From Gari tellinella (taxonomy: Eukaryota; Mollusca; Bivalvia; Cardiida; Psammobiidae), in the NCBI GenBank assembly GCA_922989275.2, contig OV277863.1, positions 49,334,999-49,398,998 on the forward strand: a stretch of 64,000 bases of DNA. The letters are read 5' to 3'. This document shows positions 1 to 9,869 of this stretch, one piece after another. The translations under genes were made by a program, and so were the position numbers. The notes under the pieces are model-generated. The model was not told the DNA's origin and did no database searches. It was given only the letters and a program-made list of their open reading frames with translations. Positions within the stretch are counted from its first letter, which is position 1. Every line of letters starts with the position of its first letter.

Positions 1-173
1 AGTTACGACATTTACCTCCCAGTTCGGTGGCGACGTTATGTTTAAGAAGACTGGAGAGGGTACCTTCAGCGTGACTGTGGAGAACGTACAGTGTGCTAAT
101 GGCGGGCCATATCTGCTGAATACAGAGAATGACTTAGGGCGTGACTCTCGAAACGAGAAACTCCTAGTCTTCT
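1..173 (+). CDS. Gene 1 exon: Ig(B) domain, 3' part only
   Basis: Frame starts at base 2. The 5' part of the exon is outside the window. The visible end reads TGEGTFSVTVENVQC, then PYLLNTEND and LLVFC, which aligns with the second half of the other four Ig(B) exons. The expected YxC cysteine is leucine (PYLL), while the EF-loop cysteine (VQC) and the terminal cysteine are kept. Donor is T|GTAAGTG, phase 1; the split Cys codon is completed by the next exon. Confidence 0.85.
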
Positions 174-424
174 GTAAGTGAACGTGTTGTATACAGTGGC
201 GAAGACTTATCCTTTCCTCTTTAACTATTGCCTCTATGAACAAAGTGCACATAACCTATGTCCAGTGTTTAGGACTGGCTAAAGCATATGTAAACAGTAA
301 TATGAATGTAAAGCAGAAAGCTCTTTTAGGAACTTTCTGCTTTGCCTTCATCATGCTAAAAGCTGACACTTGTACTCAAACAATAAATGAATATCAGTAG
401 TTCGAACTGATTTGGAAAAGTAGG

Positions 425-776
425 TACAGCGCTCCCTCTCTACAACGACATCCAATGGGAGACAAAGATTTTGTGCGTTGTTCGAAGGGAGTCGTTAAAG
501 AGAGGGAAATTGGTTTACATTTTCAAACAGGTTGAATCCAGATCAGACGCTGCGTAAAGCGGCGTCTGATCTGGATTCAAGCTGTTTGTCACTCGTCATT
601 ATATTTATTCTATCAAAATGTCCACTTACAGAAAATAGCCGACGAAAACTTTAAGTAGACGACGTTGCAGCCAAGAAAAGGGTGGACATAATTGTCTTGT
701 TTGGGGAACAGCGGCAAGAGTCGTTGTGATGAGGGAGTCGTTGTTAGGAGGGCCGTTGTAGAGAGGGAACACTGTA
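425..776. repeat. Inverted-repeat element, TA-CAGCGCTCCC family, with nested palindrome
   Basis: About 352 bp. Left end TACAGCGCTCCCTCTCTACA and right end GTAGAGAGGGAACACTGTA are inverted repeats bounded by TA. Internal halves carry CCAATGGGAGACAAAG and GAGGGAGTCGTTGTTAGG. A 65 bp TGATCAGACG-type palindrome sits inside at 524-589. A second copy is at 22764. TA targets and short size fit a non-autonomous Tc1/mariner-like element. Confidence 0.7.
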
Positions 777-918
777 GTTGTTTCAAGGCGCTGTTTAGGA
801 GAAAGGGGCTAACCAGCTCACTGCCATGACGTCACCAGCTTTAAACAAACATCGTCTTCTTTTAGTTCTCAAAATAAAATTTTAGGCATTTTGACTTTAA
901 AGATATAATATTGAGTGT

Positions 919-984
919 CAAACAGTTTGACTCCTGATTAGACGCCGTGTTACACGGCGTCTGATCAGGATTCAAACTGCTTGC
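919..984. repeat. 65 bp palindrome (CAAACAGTTTG...CAAACTGCTTG)
   Basis: CAAACAGTTTGACTCCTGAT and its near reverse complement surround GACGCCGTGTTACACGGCGT. It would fold into one long hairpin. Flanks (CACTGCCATGACGTCA upstream) recur around similar palindromes, for example near 8600-8850 and 12950-13200. Confidence 0.75.
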
Positions 985-1004
985 AAATAACCATTGTACT
1001 TGGG

Positions 1005-1253
1005 TACAGTGGGAATCTGTTATTGTTTCCCAATAAACGCGTTTACGCTAAAACTATTATTTACAGTACAAACAGTTTGGAGCCAGATCAGACGCCGGGT
1101 AACCCGGCGTCTGATCAGGCTCCAAACTGTTTGCCACCAAGATAAACATGAACTTTCAGAATTGTCCAAAAGTTGTACTTTTCTACGTTTTAGTGCTTTG
1201 CGTTTGCGTACGTTTGCTTTTAAACGGGAAAGAATAACAGATTCTCCACTGTA
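1005..1253. repeat. Composite TA-CAGTGGAG element, copy 1
   Basis: About 250 bp. Ends TACAGTGGGAATCTGTTATT and ATAACAGATTCTCCACTGTA are inverted repeats with TA at both borders. A perfect-core palindrome around GCCGGGTAACCCGGC lies in the middle. Other copies at 7987, 22265, 30911 and 55317 are nearly full length; the orientation of the asymmetric parts differs between copies. It produces a spurious open frame. Confidence 0.8.
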
Positions 1254-1508
1254 TGGCTGTGAAGGGGTTAACGTAACTTATATCAAACGCAATGGAAAGA
1301 AATGTAGAAAATGCCCAGTTTTGAAAATGTTAACCCAAAATGTTTATCTGAATTGTCAAAAACCAGCACATGTATTTTTCAATATTTTATTTTATTTTGT
1401 TTGCGTTTAGTTTGGTTTAAACGTGATCGAATAACGTATACCCAACTATACCATGTCTAAGTTATAACTACATTGTACTTATAATGTGTTGTAATTTATA
1501 TACCAAAG

Positions 1509-1772
1509 GTCCCCCAGCACCGCGGGATGCTGTCAATGATACTTTTGAGCCTCGGCTTGGTGACGATGTTGCCCTCAAGGTGAAGACAATGGGATACCCC
1601 TACCCCTCCTACACGTGGATGTCTGGTGGCGAGATCTTGGCCAACGCCACCGACGAAGACCATGACGAGTTTGACATTAATAGTGTCAGTATCGGTGACT
1701 ATGGTGTTTACAAGGTTATCATGCGAAACAAGTTTGGGCAGTCCACACAGAAGTATCGAGTGCAAGCAAACG
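1509..1772 (+). CDS. Gene 1 exon: Ig(C) domain, disulfide-less
   Basis: An 88-codon exon between AAAG|GT and G|GTAAGC, phase 1 at both ends. The motif GYPYPSYTW marks the B-C strand region and DYGVYKV the F strand. The two usual Ig cysteines are valines (VKTMG and YKV), as in every Ig(C) copy here. PRLGDD precedes the B strand. Sequons NDT and NAT are present. The exon supplies the GT that completes the Cys codon started by the preceding Ig(B) exon. A methionine-initiated frame upstream at 1484 is an artefact of intron sequence being open. Confidence 0.9.
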
Positions 1773-1995
1773 GTAAGCCTAAATAATTTTTGTACACAAT
1801 CGGCACCTTCAACTCTTTTACCCCATAACCTGTTTCTAATTTCAAAGACAAGTGAGCACTTCAAGCATTTTCGTTACATTCGTCCTGCTTTAACTCTTTG
1901 CATGCTGGTTTTTTTTTTCGTCTGCAAACTTTGTCGTCTGCTTTTGTTCTAAAAAAGATTTTTCTAAATTTCTTTTCAAAGCATGACCAGAATAT

Positions 1996-2061
1996 CAAAC
2001 AGTTTGGATCCTGATGAGACGCCGCATAACGCGGCATCTCATCTGGATCCAAACTGTTTGC
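1996..2061. repeat. 65 bp palindrome
   Basis: CAAACAGTTTGGATCCTGAT and reverse-complement partner around GACGCCGCATAACGCGGCAT. Same family as 919-984, BamHI-site-containing subtype (GGATCC). Confidence 0.75.
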
Positions 2062-2817
2062 AAAGACAATCTCTGTGGCGGTTATATCCACCGTTAGCAT
2101 GCAAAGAGTTTAGCTACCATCTGCAACGATATAGCGATATTTCTTTTGGTACATTTTATGACTGTATGAATTGGAACTAGTTTCATCAGATGAAGGATAA
2201 ATTAAATGTGCTAAAATGCACTTCTATGGGGAAAGGGTTAATTGGTAACGATTAACCATTTAACCGCCAATATTGAAGTGCGATCTTTTACCCTCTCACG
2301 CCATAGTATGGTCTGCTTAAGTATTGTTCTCTGCAATATCGCTTCAAGGATAGATTTAGGGCATTACGACTGAAGAAATATTGATACAAGTACAAGTGCC
2401 AAACTGGTTGGATCCTGACTAGATCTTAATATCTAGTTTGAAACTGTTTTAAAAGTGGATTTTAGTCGACTTTTAAATAGTAGAGAAAGGGTTGCTGTAA
2501 CACTGATCAATCATAATATTGTCTAATCGGTAGCTTTTCATAAAATGTTATTGATGTATTTCTTCAGTTAGATGAAAGTTGGCAAACGATTTATTTAGTA
2601 GCTACATTCAATCTAGTCATTGCATCTTATCTATGATATATCAACAAAATGTCTCCTTAATGTTTTGGTTAGAATCCCCTTTTGTGATAAGACTTTCTTT
2701 TCTTTTTTTGTTTTAAATAATTTAAACAAAAACCAAGGACAAAATATTTTTAGAACATTCTTATGGGCCATACCGATCTTGGAAATGTAGAAAAAGAGAC
2801 ATCAAAGGACTACTTTG
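2062..2817. other. Gene 1 intron, no gene seen
   Basis: Intron sequence between Ig(C) and FN3a. Weak remnants of palindrome flanks (around 2270-2450, GGTTGGATCCTGAC) and T-rich runs; no coding exon or RNA gene recognised. Confidence 0.6.
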
Positions 2818-2882
2818 CAAACAGCTTTGATCCTGATCAGATCCTGCGTTACGTGCAGTCTGATCAGGATCACAACTGCTTG
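2818..2882. repeat. 65 bp palindrome
   Basis: CAAACAGCTTTGATCCTGAT paired with ATCAGGATCACAACTGCTTG; centre CTGCGTTACGTGCAG. Confidence 0.7.
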
Positions 2883-3110
2883 ACACTCGAATCTATATTA
2901 CGTCAGTCATATAAACCTTAACGGCTTGACATACATATTCAACTATCTCCAGTCATATTAAAGCACAACTGCAAATATTCTAAAGAATGGCAAACTTTGC
3001 TTCACATCAGGCGCCGCGTTTTCATGCGACAGCTGATCTTTTTCTACACTGTTTACACAATGTTTTACTCGAAGAGTTATGTTTAATGTACGGAAAACCT
3101 TTTCCTGCAG

Positions 3111-3248
3111 GTGTACCTGAACCAGTGACTAATATATCTGTGACAGATGTTACTGAAGACAGTGTAGACATCAGTTTTGTGTCCGGCTATGACTACGGAG
3201 AGTGGCAGGACTTCATAGTTCTTATTAACACCGGAGACGATTACGAAG
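3111..3248 (+). CDS. Gene 1 exon: FN3 first half (FN3a)
   Basis: A 46-codon exon with acceptor TTTCCTGCAG|GT and donor GAAG|GTTTGT, phase 1/1. It encodes the A to C strands of a fibronectin type III domain: PEPVTNISVTDVTEDSVDISF followed by SGYDYGEWQDF. The usual FN3 tryptophan is phenylalanine here (ISF), as in the FN3a at 40907 and unlike the other three copies. The donor GTTTGT is weaker than its neighbours. Confidence 0.85.
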
Positions 3249-3291
3249 GTTTGTTCCGTATCTGACTCGTATTTATATCATTCGAAAGGGT

Positions 3292-3531
3292 TACAGTGGA
3301 GACAACGTTGTTCTTTCCCGTCTAAACGCAAACGAAACGCAAATGCAATGCAGAAAATGTAGAAAAGTAATTTGTTTTAAATTTCTATCGTTTTATTTTA
3401 ATCTGAGTGGAAAACAGTTTGGAACCAGATCAATTACCCGGCGTCTTATCTGGCTCCAAACTTTTTTCAATGGATATGATAGGTTTTACTTAAACGCGTG
3501 TATTGGGAAAATATAACGCCTTCTACACTGT
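3292..3531. repeat. Composite TA-CAGTGGAG element, diverged copy
   Basis: Starts TACAGTGGAGACAACGTTGT 40 bases after the FN3a donor and ends AACGCCTTCTACACTGTT. The central palindrome is shortened (AACCAGATCAATTACCCGGC). Confidence 0.55.
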
Positions 3532-4151
3532 TACTGAGTACATTATTATCTCATCCACCCCTAGTGACGCGTATATGCGTTATTTACAAACAGTCTCTTG
3601 TGAAGAGAACATTGTCCTATAGAATCCCTCTAATCAGGGTCCACTCTGTTTGTCATTTTGAAGTATTCATGTTTTGTTAAAAAGAAAAAACACACCCAGC
3701 ACTTAATAGTAAATACATGCGGTTCTCCATATGATAATTCACTGGTGAATTAAACCCTACTTTTACATAAACGGATTACTAAATTGAAGGTCTGTTTATG
3801 ATGTTGATTGCAGTCGACAGCTAATATGATTTAGGCATTAACTTGCAAACAGTACATTTAAACAGACGATATTTTGTCTCTGAAGGGATATTTTAGGCAG
3901 TTATAATATGTGGTGAATAGAGTGAAGGTTGAGGACCCCTAATGAGATTGGACAAATATCGGTCAATTACAGAAATCTACGGAGAGAACCCGGCCATTCT
4001 CGTCAACTGCTGACCTGTTCCGAACCCTGCTAAAGAACAATTCGGAACAGTCCGAAAGTTGACGAAAAAGGTCGATCGTTGCACGTACATGTGTAGGGTG
4101 CGAATTTGATCCGATCTTATTGTGGGTTCTCATCCTTAATTATTTTAACAG
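3532..4151. other. Gene 1 intron, no gene seen
   Basis: Between FN3a and FN3b. Holds an imperfect inverted pair around 3990-4070 (TCGTCAACTGCTGACC and GTTGACGAAAAGGTCG) and no recognised coding or RNA gene. Confidence 0.55.
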
Positions 4152-4316
4152 AAATTGAAACGTTTCATGACATGGCCACGAAACATAGGCCGACCAAGGA
4201 AAGCCATATAGTGAAAGGTCTTAAGCCCGGTACGACATACCAATTGATCATGGTCTCAAACAACAGCCAGGGTGAAAGTGAAAAGCCTCTGGACTTCGTG
4301 TCCTTTACTACCAATG
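4152..4316 (+). CDS. Gene 1 exon: FN3 second half (FN3b)
   Basis: A 55-codon exon, acceptor TTTTAACAG|AA, donor G|GTAAGTGG, phase 1/1. It encodes the D to G strands: VKGLKPGTTYQLIMVSNNSQG fits the FN3 pattern L-x-P-G-T-x-Y then N-x-x-G. NNS is a sequon. Together with the preceding exon it completes one FN3 domain, the end of a repeat unit; Ig(A) of the next unit follows. Confidence 0.88.
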
Positions 4317-4461
4317 GTAAGTGGATATAGCGTATCCCGCAACAACTTAAATGCATAAAACCTTCACTGCAATGACGTCATAAACCTTGAACAATAGTCG
4401 CTGTATTTATTTCTCAAATCTAATATTTAAGGTATTTTGCAGGAATTATTTAAATAAGTGT

Positions 4462-4500
4462 CAAACAGTTTGGATCCTGATCAGGATTCAAACTGTTTTC
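4462..4500. repeat. Shortened palindrome
   Basis: CAAACAGTTTGGATCCTGATCAGGATTCAAACTGTTTTC: the two arms are fused at TGATCA with the GACGCC centre missing, a deletion derivative of the 65 bp palindrome. Confidence 0.7.
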
Positions 4501-4639
4501 AAATAACTATTGTATTCCGGGGTTGGGCAGTGAAGGGGTTGGCCCCATAGTCTGGTTTAGTATTAAAGGTAGATTGTCGCTTAAAGAAGGTTGAAAGTAA
4601 AGCTGAATGCGCATTCAGCTCATTCTGATTAACTTTTGT

Positions 4640-5550
4640 CTGCTATAAGCTACCATCTGCTAGAATATAGAAAATATGTAATATGAAACATATTCATGAA
4701 ATATTTCCTTCACTCTGTCAATGAATTGATAGAGAAATTGATTAAAGTCACTGGTAACCAGATGCTAAATTTGCTAAAAAGGGAACACCCCCATAAAGTG
4801 TAGCATTATTGTGCATAGGGCATTAAACATAACATATGATTTATTATATAAAACGTCTTGAAGATAATTCACTTAATTTTGTTTAGGCTTTGTTTCATCG
4901 CTTTTTTCTACTCTCGTCTTATGACGGAGTAAATCATGCTAAAAAGTCACCTCAAATATACTATCACGATAAAGAAACTGTGCATTGGTTTGAACAAATT
5001 TTGTTATACATGTACTTAAAAGCTCAAACTATAGACAAAGTTGGAATCAAACTGTGCAAAAAGGTATTGGCTACATGATTGGATACATCTAAAGGTGATT
5101 TAATAATTTTGTGCGTGAAAGATTATGTGAAAAGTAAAAGTCGCAGGCTTGTAATGTTTTTGTAGCTCTTTGTAAAACAGTGACCCCCTGGGGATCAGAA
5201 GCGTCTGATACCTGACCAAATATCTCAAATATGTATTGTATATCGATCAACGTATAAACATACAAAATATATAGGAAAGTTGGCAGCCTAATGCAGGATA
5301 AGAGTAATGCAGAAATCTTCCAAATGAGCTCTCTGCATTACTCATGCCTAGCAGTAAGCTGTTATCTACCAGTATCTTAAACGTCTGCAAACTCAATTTA
5401 TATGGAATTGAAAGTAAACCTCTCTGTTCTTGAGATCCCTTTAAACCGAACTCTTTGTACGTTCCAAAAATAACACCTGTCTATAATACTAAATTTGATT
5501 TCAAAGGCTTAGATTTTATAAAGATAATTACAAAGAAACGTGGCTCAAAC
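4640..5550. other. Gene 1 intron, no gene seen
   Basis: AT-rich intron before Ig(A). A hairpin-like pair AGAGTAATGCAG/CTGCATTACTC lies at about 5300-5347. No coding exon recognised. Confidence 0.55.
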
Positions 5551-5749
5551 TCTATTGAAACCTCTCTATTACGACCACTTCTTGTGTTAAAGGCAGGTGA
5601 CTGCATGCTGAAAGCAATGGGAACGTAAAACATGAGAGCTACTTTAGGAGCTTTCTGTTTTACGTTCACCTGGCTTTAAGCTGTTACCTGTCTTTTATGC
5701 AGTAGATTGACCCTCCTTGTAGTGGTCGTAATAGAGAGGTTTTACTGTA
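5551..5749. repeat. Inverted-repeat element, TA-CAGTAAAACCTC family, next to a splice acceptor
   Basis: About 200 bp. ACCTCTCTATTACGACCAC on the left, GTGGTCGTAATAGAGAGGT on the right, with the right border TTTACTGTA. Inside, a second palindrome pairs GGCAGGTGAC with GTTACCTGTC, around a hairpin GTAAAAC...GTTTTAC. The right end stops 11 bases before the acceptor of the Ig(A) exon at 5761. Relatives at 47751-47963 and about 54958-55096. Confidence 0.72.
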
Positions 5750-5760
5750 TTACCTTTCAG

Positions 5761-5991
5761 CTCCAAAGCAGTTGATGGAAGTATTAGAAGGAGACGATCT
5801 TAGTGTAACTTGTGAAGCCAATAACGTGACAGATGTCCACTGGGAGGATGCAAGTGGCAGTTCTGTGACTAACTCTAGTGACTTAGAGTTTGCTGATATC
5901 ACCAGGAAAGACTCTGGACTTTACAAGTGTGTCGGGACAACAGATGCCAACAAGAGGCGTATTGTAAGGGAAGTTACCGTGGATGTTCAGT
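5761..5991 (+). CDS. Gene 1 exon: Ig(A) domain, canonical
   Basis: A 77-codon exon, acceptor TACCTTTCAG|CT, donor CAGT|GTAAGTC. It carries a normal Ig core: EGDDLSVTC, VHW and SGLYKC, so the domain can form the standard intersheet disulfide. Sequons NVT and NSS are present. It ends VDVQ with a split codon that becomes Tyr with the next exon. The end of an inverted-repeat element lies about 11 bases upstream of the acceptor AG (see findings). Confidence 0.92.
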
Positions 5992-6240
5992 GTAAGTCAG
6001 TAGTGAAAAACAGTTTCCCCTTCACTGCCATGACATTATCAATCCTTAGAAGCATTCTTCAAATGTGTTTGTCCAATATCAAGCATTCCCATAATTATAC
6101 TGATAAATATTCGTTGTTAAACCCACTTCCCTATAAAAAACCGCCATTTTACTTGCTTTAATTCACTGCAGAAAATAGTTCCACTTTCTACAGTCATGAA
6201 TACATACCATAAGAAATGCTTGCTATATTCTATCAGATTA

Positions 6241-6335
6241 TAGCTTAAGGCAGGTTGAAAGTAAAGCAGAATGCGCCTTAAGATGCAATCTACTTTATTT
6301 TTTGTCTACTTTAAGTGATAATCTGTCTTCAAAAT
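6241..6335. repeat. AAGCAGGTTGAAAGTAAAGC palindrome, diverged
   Basis: AGCTTAAGGCAGGTTGAAAG with a partly matching right arm (CTACTTTATTTTTTG). A decayed member of the hairpin family best preserved at 24489 and 48357. Confidence 0.5.
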
Positions 6336-6612
6336 AAAGAAGACTATGTATAGTTACGGGTTAACTTAATGATAGCTAAGTTAACACTTTCCTGAAGACG
6401 GCTACTGTAAAACCTTTGTTTATAGAACTTATAGGGTTAGACATCAAAATGATTCTTCATTGCGTGGTTGATTGGTACAACATTGACTTTAAACTCCTGG
6501 AAGCTGGATTTCCGAAAACACGATGTCTCTAAAGACCAAACATGATTTTCGGCCTAATACATTTATTCCATTTTCTAACTAATCATTCAACAAATACTTC
6601 TACTGACTTTGA

Positions 6613-6720
6613 GGACAGGTAACACTCTAATGAAAGATGACAGAAATGCAGAATATTCCACCACGAGCATTCTGCATTGGTGTTGTCTGGCATTGAACAA
6701 ATCACCTGTCTGAAACGACA
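6613..6720. repeat. Hairpin element GACAGGT...ACCTGTC
   Basis: GGACAGGTAACACTCTAATG and ACAAATCACCTGTC flank ATGCAGAATATTCC/CGAGCATTCTGCAT, a palindrome of about 100 bp within the intron. Confidence 0.5.
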
Positions 6721-6750
6721 GCACATTTAATCAATTTTTAAATGCTACAG

Positions 6751-6864
6751 AAACTGTCTAAAATAGGAAACGTCTCTAAACCGGAAAACTCTTTAACCGG
6801 AAACCTCTCTAAACCGGAAACCATCTAAACCAGAAACCTATTTAGCCAGAAACCTCTCTAAACA
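6751..6864 (+). repeat. Short tandem repeat, unit AACCGGAAACCTCTCTA
   Basis: About six imperfect copies of a 15-17 base unit (CTAAACCGGAAA...CTCT), ending roughly 55 bases before the Ig(B) acceptor at 6920. The unit resembles the end of the CAGTAAAACCTCTCTA elements, from which it may have expanded. Confidence 0.7.
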
Positions 6865-6920
6865 AGTAAATTCGCTAGATCCGCCTTGTTTCGGTTCTGA
6901 GGGGTTTTCTGTTTTCATAG

Positions 6921-7190
6921 ATCCAGCAAAGATCCTTGAAGTGACAGTGGAGGACAACTACCTGAATGTCAGCGAAACTTTTTTCATGGAGATTGTAGTC
7001 GAAGGCAATCCATCGCCATCTATCACTTTCATAAAGAACCGCGATGGAGAGGTCGGGTTTTCTGGTCAAGGTACCGGAAATTTTAACATCAGCAAAGATT
7101 CCATGGATTGCTCTGACCAAGGCATGTACAACTTAACTGTCAGCAACAAAAGAGGCACTGACATTCGCCAACAAGGCGTCTTTGTCTATT
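6921..7190 (+). CDS. Gene 1 exon: Ig(B) domain, non-canonical cysteines
   Basis: A 90-codon exon, acceptor GTTTTCATAG|AT, donor T|GTAAGTAC. Starts PAKILEVTV, then VVEGNPSPSITF, NISKDSMDCSDQGMY and FVYC. The B-strand cysteine is isoleucine, the F-strand one is leucine (YNL), and the core tryptophan is phenylalanine. Two cysteines occur instead, one in the EF loop (MDC) and one at the domain end, whose codon is assembled across the next intron. A short tandem repeat sits just upstream at 6751-6864. Confidence 0.9.
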
Positions 7191-7431
7191 GTAAGTACAT
7201 GTATGTAAATCATTTGTCTTGTGAGGTGTAGACTATTGTATGATTATTCATACAGACACCCTCTTACCAGAGTCTGCAACATTTGTCATTTTGCTATAAA
7301 TTATAACCCCTAGTTACCCCATATGTTTATGTATACATATAGATATCTGAAATTGGTATAACGAAAATAACTTTAACCCATTTTCGCCCAATTGATTCAT
7401 TTCATTATCATTTGAGGCATGGGAAACAGTG

Positions 7432-7489
7432 TGAAGTCTGACCAGAAGCCGGGTTACCTGGTGTCTGATCAGGAACAACATTGTTTGCA
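7432..7489. repeat. Palindrome, diverged
   Basis: GTGAAGTCTGACCAGAAGCC with GTGTCTGATCAGGAACAACA; shortened member of the 65 bp family. Confidence 0.5.
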
Positions 7490-7986
7490 ATGAAGTTAAT
7501 CATATTAATGCGTTAATTGGTACATACTGGACTTATATAGTTTCAGTGTATTTCATAAATTCAGCGGGCTTGAAAGCCCATAAGGAGAACATGAAGTATT
7601 ACATAGTTATGTTATAAACATACATACAACGTATATTATAAACAAACAAATATATGGCGACCATATATAGCTTTGTAATGACTTTAAACCTATATAAATC
7701 ACACGGGTATCACCACAAGTAAAGATAGCTTCAAACAGTGCAGCCCAAGATAAAACGTACCCTAACAGCGACGTTCGATCGTGGTCCGCCCTGTTTGCTA
7801 CGTGAAGCTTTTTATTATATAAATAACATCGTTACACCTAAATATTACTCCACTTTATTTCTGAAGAATTATGTTTTTATTATAAAAGGGAAACCCCTAC
7901 ACAAATAAATCACTTATCGTTTGCTATTTAATATTTCCCGTCTTTTGTTAAACTAGTCGAACTATTATACTTGTCAAACAACTTCA

Positions 7987-8236
7987 TACAGTGGAGAATC
8001 TGTTATTCTTTCCCGTTTAAACGCAAACGTACGCAAACGCAAAGCACTAAAACGTAGAAAAGAACAACTTTTGGACAATTCTGATAATTTATCTTTATCT
8101 TGGTGGCAAACAGTTTGGAGCCTGATCAGACGCCGGGTTACCCGGCGTCTGATCTGGCTCCAAACTGTTTGCAGTGAAAATAATAGTTTTAGCGTAAACG
8201 CGTTTATTGGGAAAGAATAACACATTATCCACTGTA
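7987..8236. repeat. Composite TA-CAGTGGAG element, copy 2 (full length)
   Basis: 250 bp. TACAGTGGAGAATCTGTTAT at left, ACACATTATCCACTGTA at right. Contains CGTTTAAACGCAAACGTACG, GGACAATTCTGATAA, and the palindrome around GCCGGGTTACCCGGC. Nearly identical to the copies at 30911 and 55317 in the same orientation, so the family was recently active. Confidence 0.82.
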
Positions 8237-8382
8237 CAAGTTTAACCCATTCATGATTATTATGGTGATGTTTTTACCCCCATTCACCGCCATAGTGTCG
8301 TCTGCTTCAATATTGTTGTCTGCAATATTGTTTCAAAATTAGATTTAAGGTAGTATAACTAACGTAATTTCAAAACAAGTGG

Positions 8383-8448
8383 CAAATAGTTTGGATCCTG
8401 ATCAGACGCCGTGTTACGTGGCGTCTGGTCAGGATCAAAACTGTTTGC
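8383..8448. repeat. 65 bp palindrome
   Basis: CAAATAGTTTGGATCCTGAT with ATCAGGATCAAAACTGTTTG; centre GCCGTGTTACGTGGC. Confidence 0.7.
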
Positions 8449-8680
8449 AAAAGCGCTTTATGACATCATTGAGAGTGTAATGGTAATACTTGTTCCAATT
8501 AAATTCCTGTGATCCTATGTATCCAATCCATAATACAGTCAAACATTTGATAAGTTACTAATCAATGATACTTCATCGTGATCTACAGAGATTAGTTATT
8601 GCTTACTCTTTCACTGTCATGACGTGATCAATTTTTAAACAAATGACGTCTCCTTTTTGCTCAATTTAACTTTTATATTG

Positions 8681-8763
8681 TCTCATCCGAAGGACTTGTT
8701 CGGCGAGGGATCAAACTCACGACCCCTGGTACCGCAGTCGAGTGCGCTACGACTGCACCACAT
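8681..8763 (-). repeat. SINE fragment (tRNA-derived), reverse
   Basis: The reverse complement carries GGTGCAGTCGTAGCGCACTC, CGGTACCAGGGGTCGTGAGT and TCGGATGAGA, matching the head of the SINEs at 41334 and 51836 (CGTGAGTTCGATCC region). Confidence 0.65.
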
Positions 8764-8802
8764 CATTTTTACATAAGAAATATGAAGCATTGAAAAGAGC
8801 GT

Positions 8803-8847
8803 CAAACAGTTTGCGTAAAGCGTTTGATCAGGATCAAAACTGTTTGC
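8803..8847. repeat. Shortened palindrome
   Basis: CAAACAGTTTGCGTAAAGCG with GATCAGGATCAAAACTGTTTG: left arm largely deleted. Confidence 0.6.
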
Positions 8848-8935
8848 AAATAACCATTGTACTCTGGGAAAGGCAGTAAACGTGTTAATGAAGGGCAACG
8901 GTAATGTTAAAAGCTTGATTAGTAGGTTTATGCAT

Positions 8936-9149
8936 TAACTCATTTGTGCCCTGTGGATTCTTCCATGTTTATATATTGGATTAGTCCCTTTTGTATCAAA
9001 GGGATGCCTGGTCAAAAATTTCGTTTTCGTTTTGTTTTATATTGAAATTCCTATCCGCAATCAGTGTAGACTGCATAATGCGGCGTCTGATCAGAGTCTA
9101 CACACTTTGCCTTTGTTCCATGTATGGGATCGATGGCAAAAATGGGTTA
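8936..9149 (+). repeat. CATTTGTGCCC element with GTGTAGACT palindrome, copy 1
   Basis: TTAACTCATTTGTGCCCTGT at left, ATGGCAAAAATGGGTTAA at right, with GATGCCTGGTCAAAAATTTC and a TTTCGTTTTC-rich middle. Its palindrome (TAATGCGGCGTCTGATCAGA, TCTACAC) is a different subtype (AGACTCTGATCAGACGCC). Better copies at 16068 (reverse) and 25741. Confidence 0.68.
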
Positions 9150-9241
9150 AATTTATCCTGTAATAAGCAACTGCTTTATGTAAGCCTACTAATTCATCAT
9201 GCTCTATGTGGCCGCTAAACACAGGATTAACTTATCAACAG

Positions 9242-9511
9242 GTGGGCCCGTTTTAAGAAACGGAACAGACAACAAGAGAGATTTCAAACCTCGCCTTGGT
9301 AGCGAAATCTCGATGAAGGTCGATTGTTACGGGTATCCCTACCCCAAATATACCTGGTATCACAATGGTAAGGTCATCAAGAATCACGACGACTCGGACA
9401 TCAGCAGCAGTCTAACGATGGATGTTGGAATACAGAGCTTTGGAAATTACTTTGTGGATGTGGCAAACGACTATGGACTGCAGGATCGCGCTTTCACAGT
9501 ATCAGCCGAAG
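9242..9511 (+). CDS. Gene 1 exon: Ig(C) domain, disulfide-less
   Basis: A 90-codon exon, acceptor TATCAACAG|GT, donor GAAG|GTGAGTG. Contains PRLGSEISMKVDCYGYPYPKYTW in pieces (PRLGSE, MKVDCYG, GYPYPKYTW) and FGNYFVDVAN. The core cysteine positions are valine in both strands; one unpaired Cys (VDC) lies two residues further on, unique among the five Ig(C) copies. Phase 1 at both ends. A reverse-oriented SINE starts about 60 bases after the donor. Confidence 0.9.
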
Positions 9512-9573
9512 GTGAGTGTTCGCAATTCTATTTTGTTGTTGTCTGACTAAGGTTTTAATTGATTTAATTTTTT

Positions 9574-9837
9574 ATGATTTTACGTCGCTTTCAACAGTAT
9601 TTCAGTTATATCGCGACGTCCAGCTAATTACAGATAAAGGAAGACCCCAGAAGCCCTTTTATGCACTGTTTCAGACACAAATTGGCAACTGGGTAGAACC
9701 ACCGACCTTCCGCAAGCCAGCTGGAAATTACCGCCAGATGAAACATCCGATCGAACAGAATGGGATTCTATCTCACAGCGGTGAGGAGCTTAGTGATGTT
9801 AATCATAGTAACTATACCACTAGGCCACGGAGGTCCC
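9574..9837 (-). repeat. SINE (tRNA-derived), family with TACGTCGC tail, copy 1
   Basis: On the minus strand it starts with a tRNA-like head (GGACCTCCGTGGCCTAGTGG, A box) and ends near GCGACGTAAAATCA. About 265 bp. Further copies at 37905 (minus) and 40539 (minus, partial). It begins about 60 bases after the Ig(C) donor. Confidence 0.7.
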
Positions 9838-9869
9838 CGACTGAGATTTTAATCGTGACACCGTAGGAC

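Noticed and set aside
994..1410. 138-residue open frame with basic RRRVTRRLIRLQTVCHQDKHE-type sequence; similar frames at 7974, 22327, 30856 and 55316
   Set aside because: All lie across copies of the same non-coding composite element; the apparent protein is the palindrome read through, in either strand, and shifts with element orientation.
1484..1786. Methionine at 1484 as a gene start
   Set aside because: It lies in intron sequence just before a good acceptor; the Ig(C) exon begins at 1509 and is internal.
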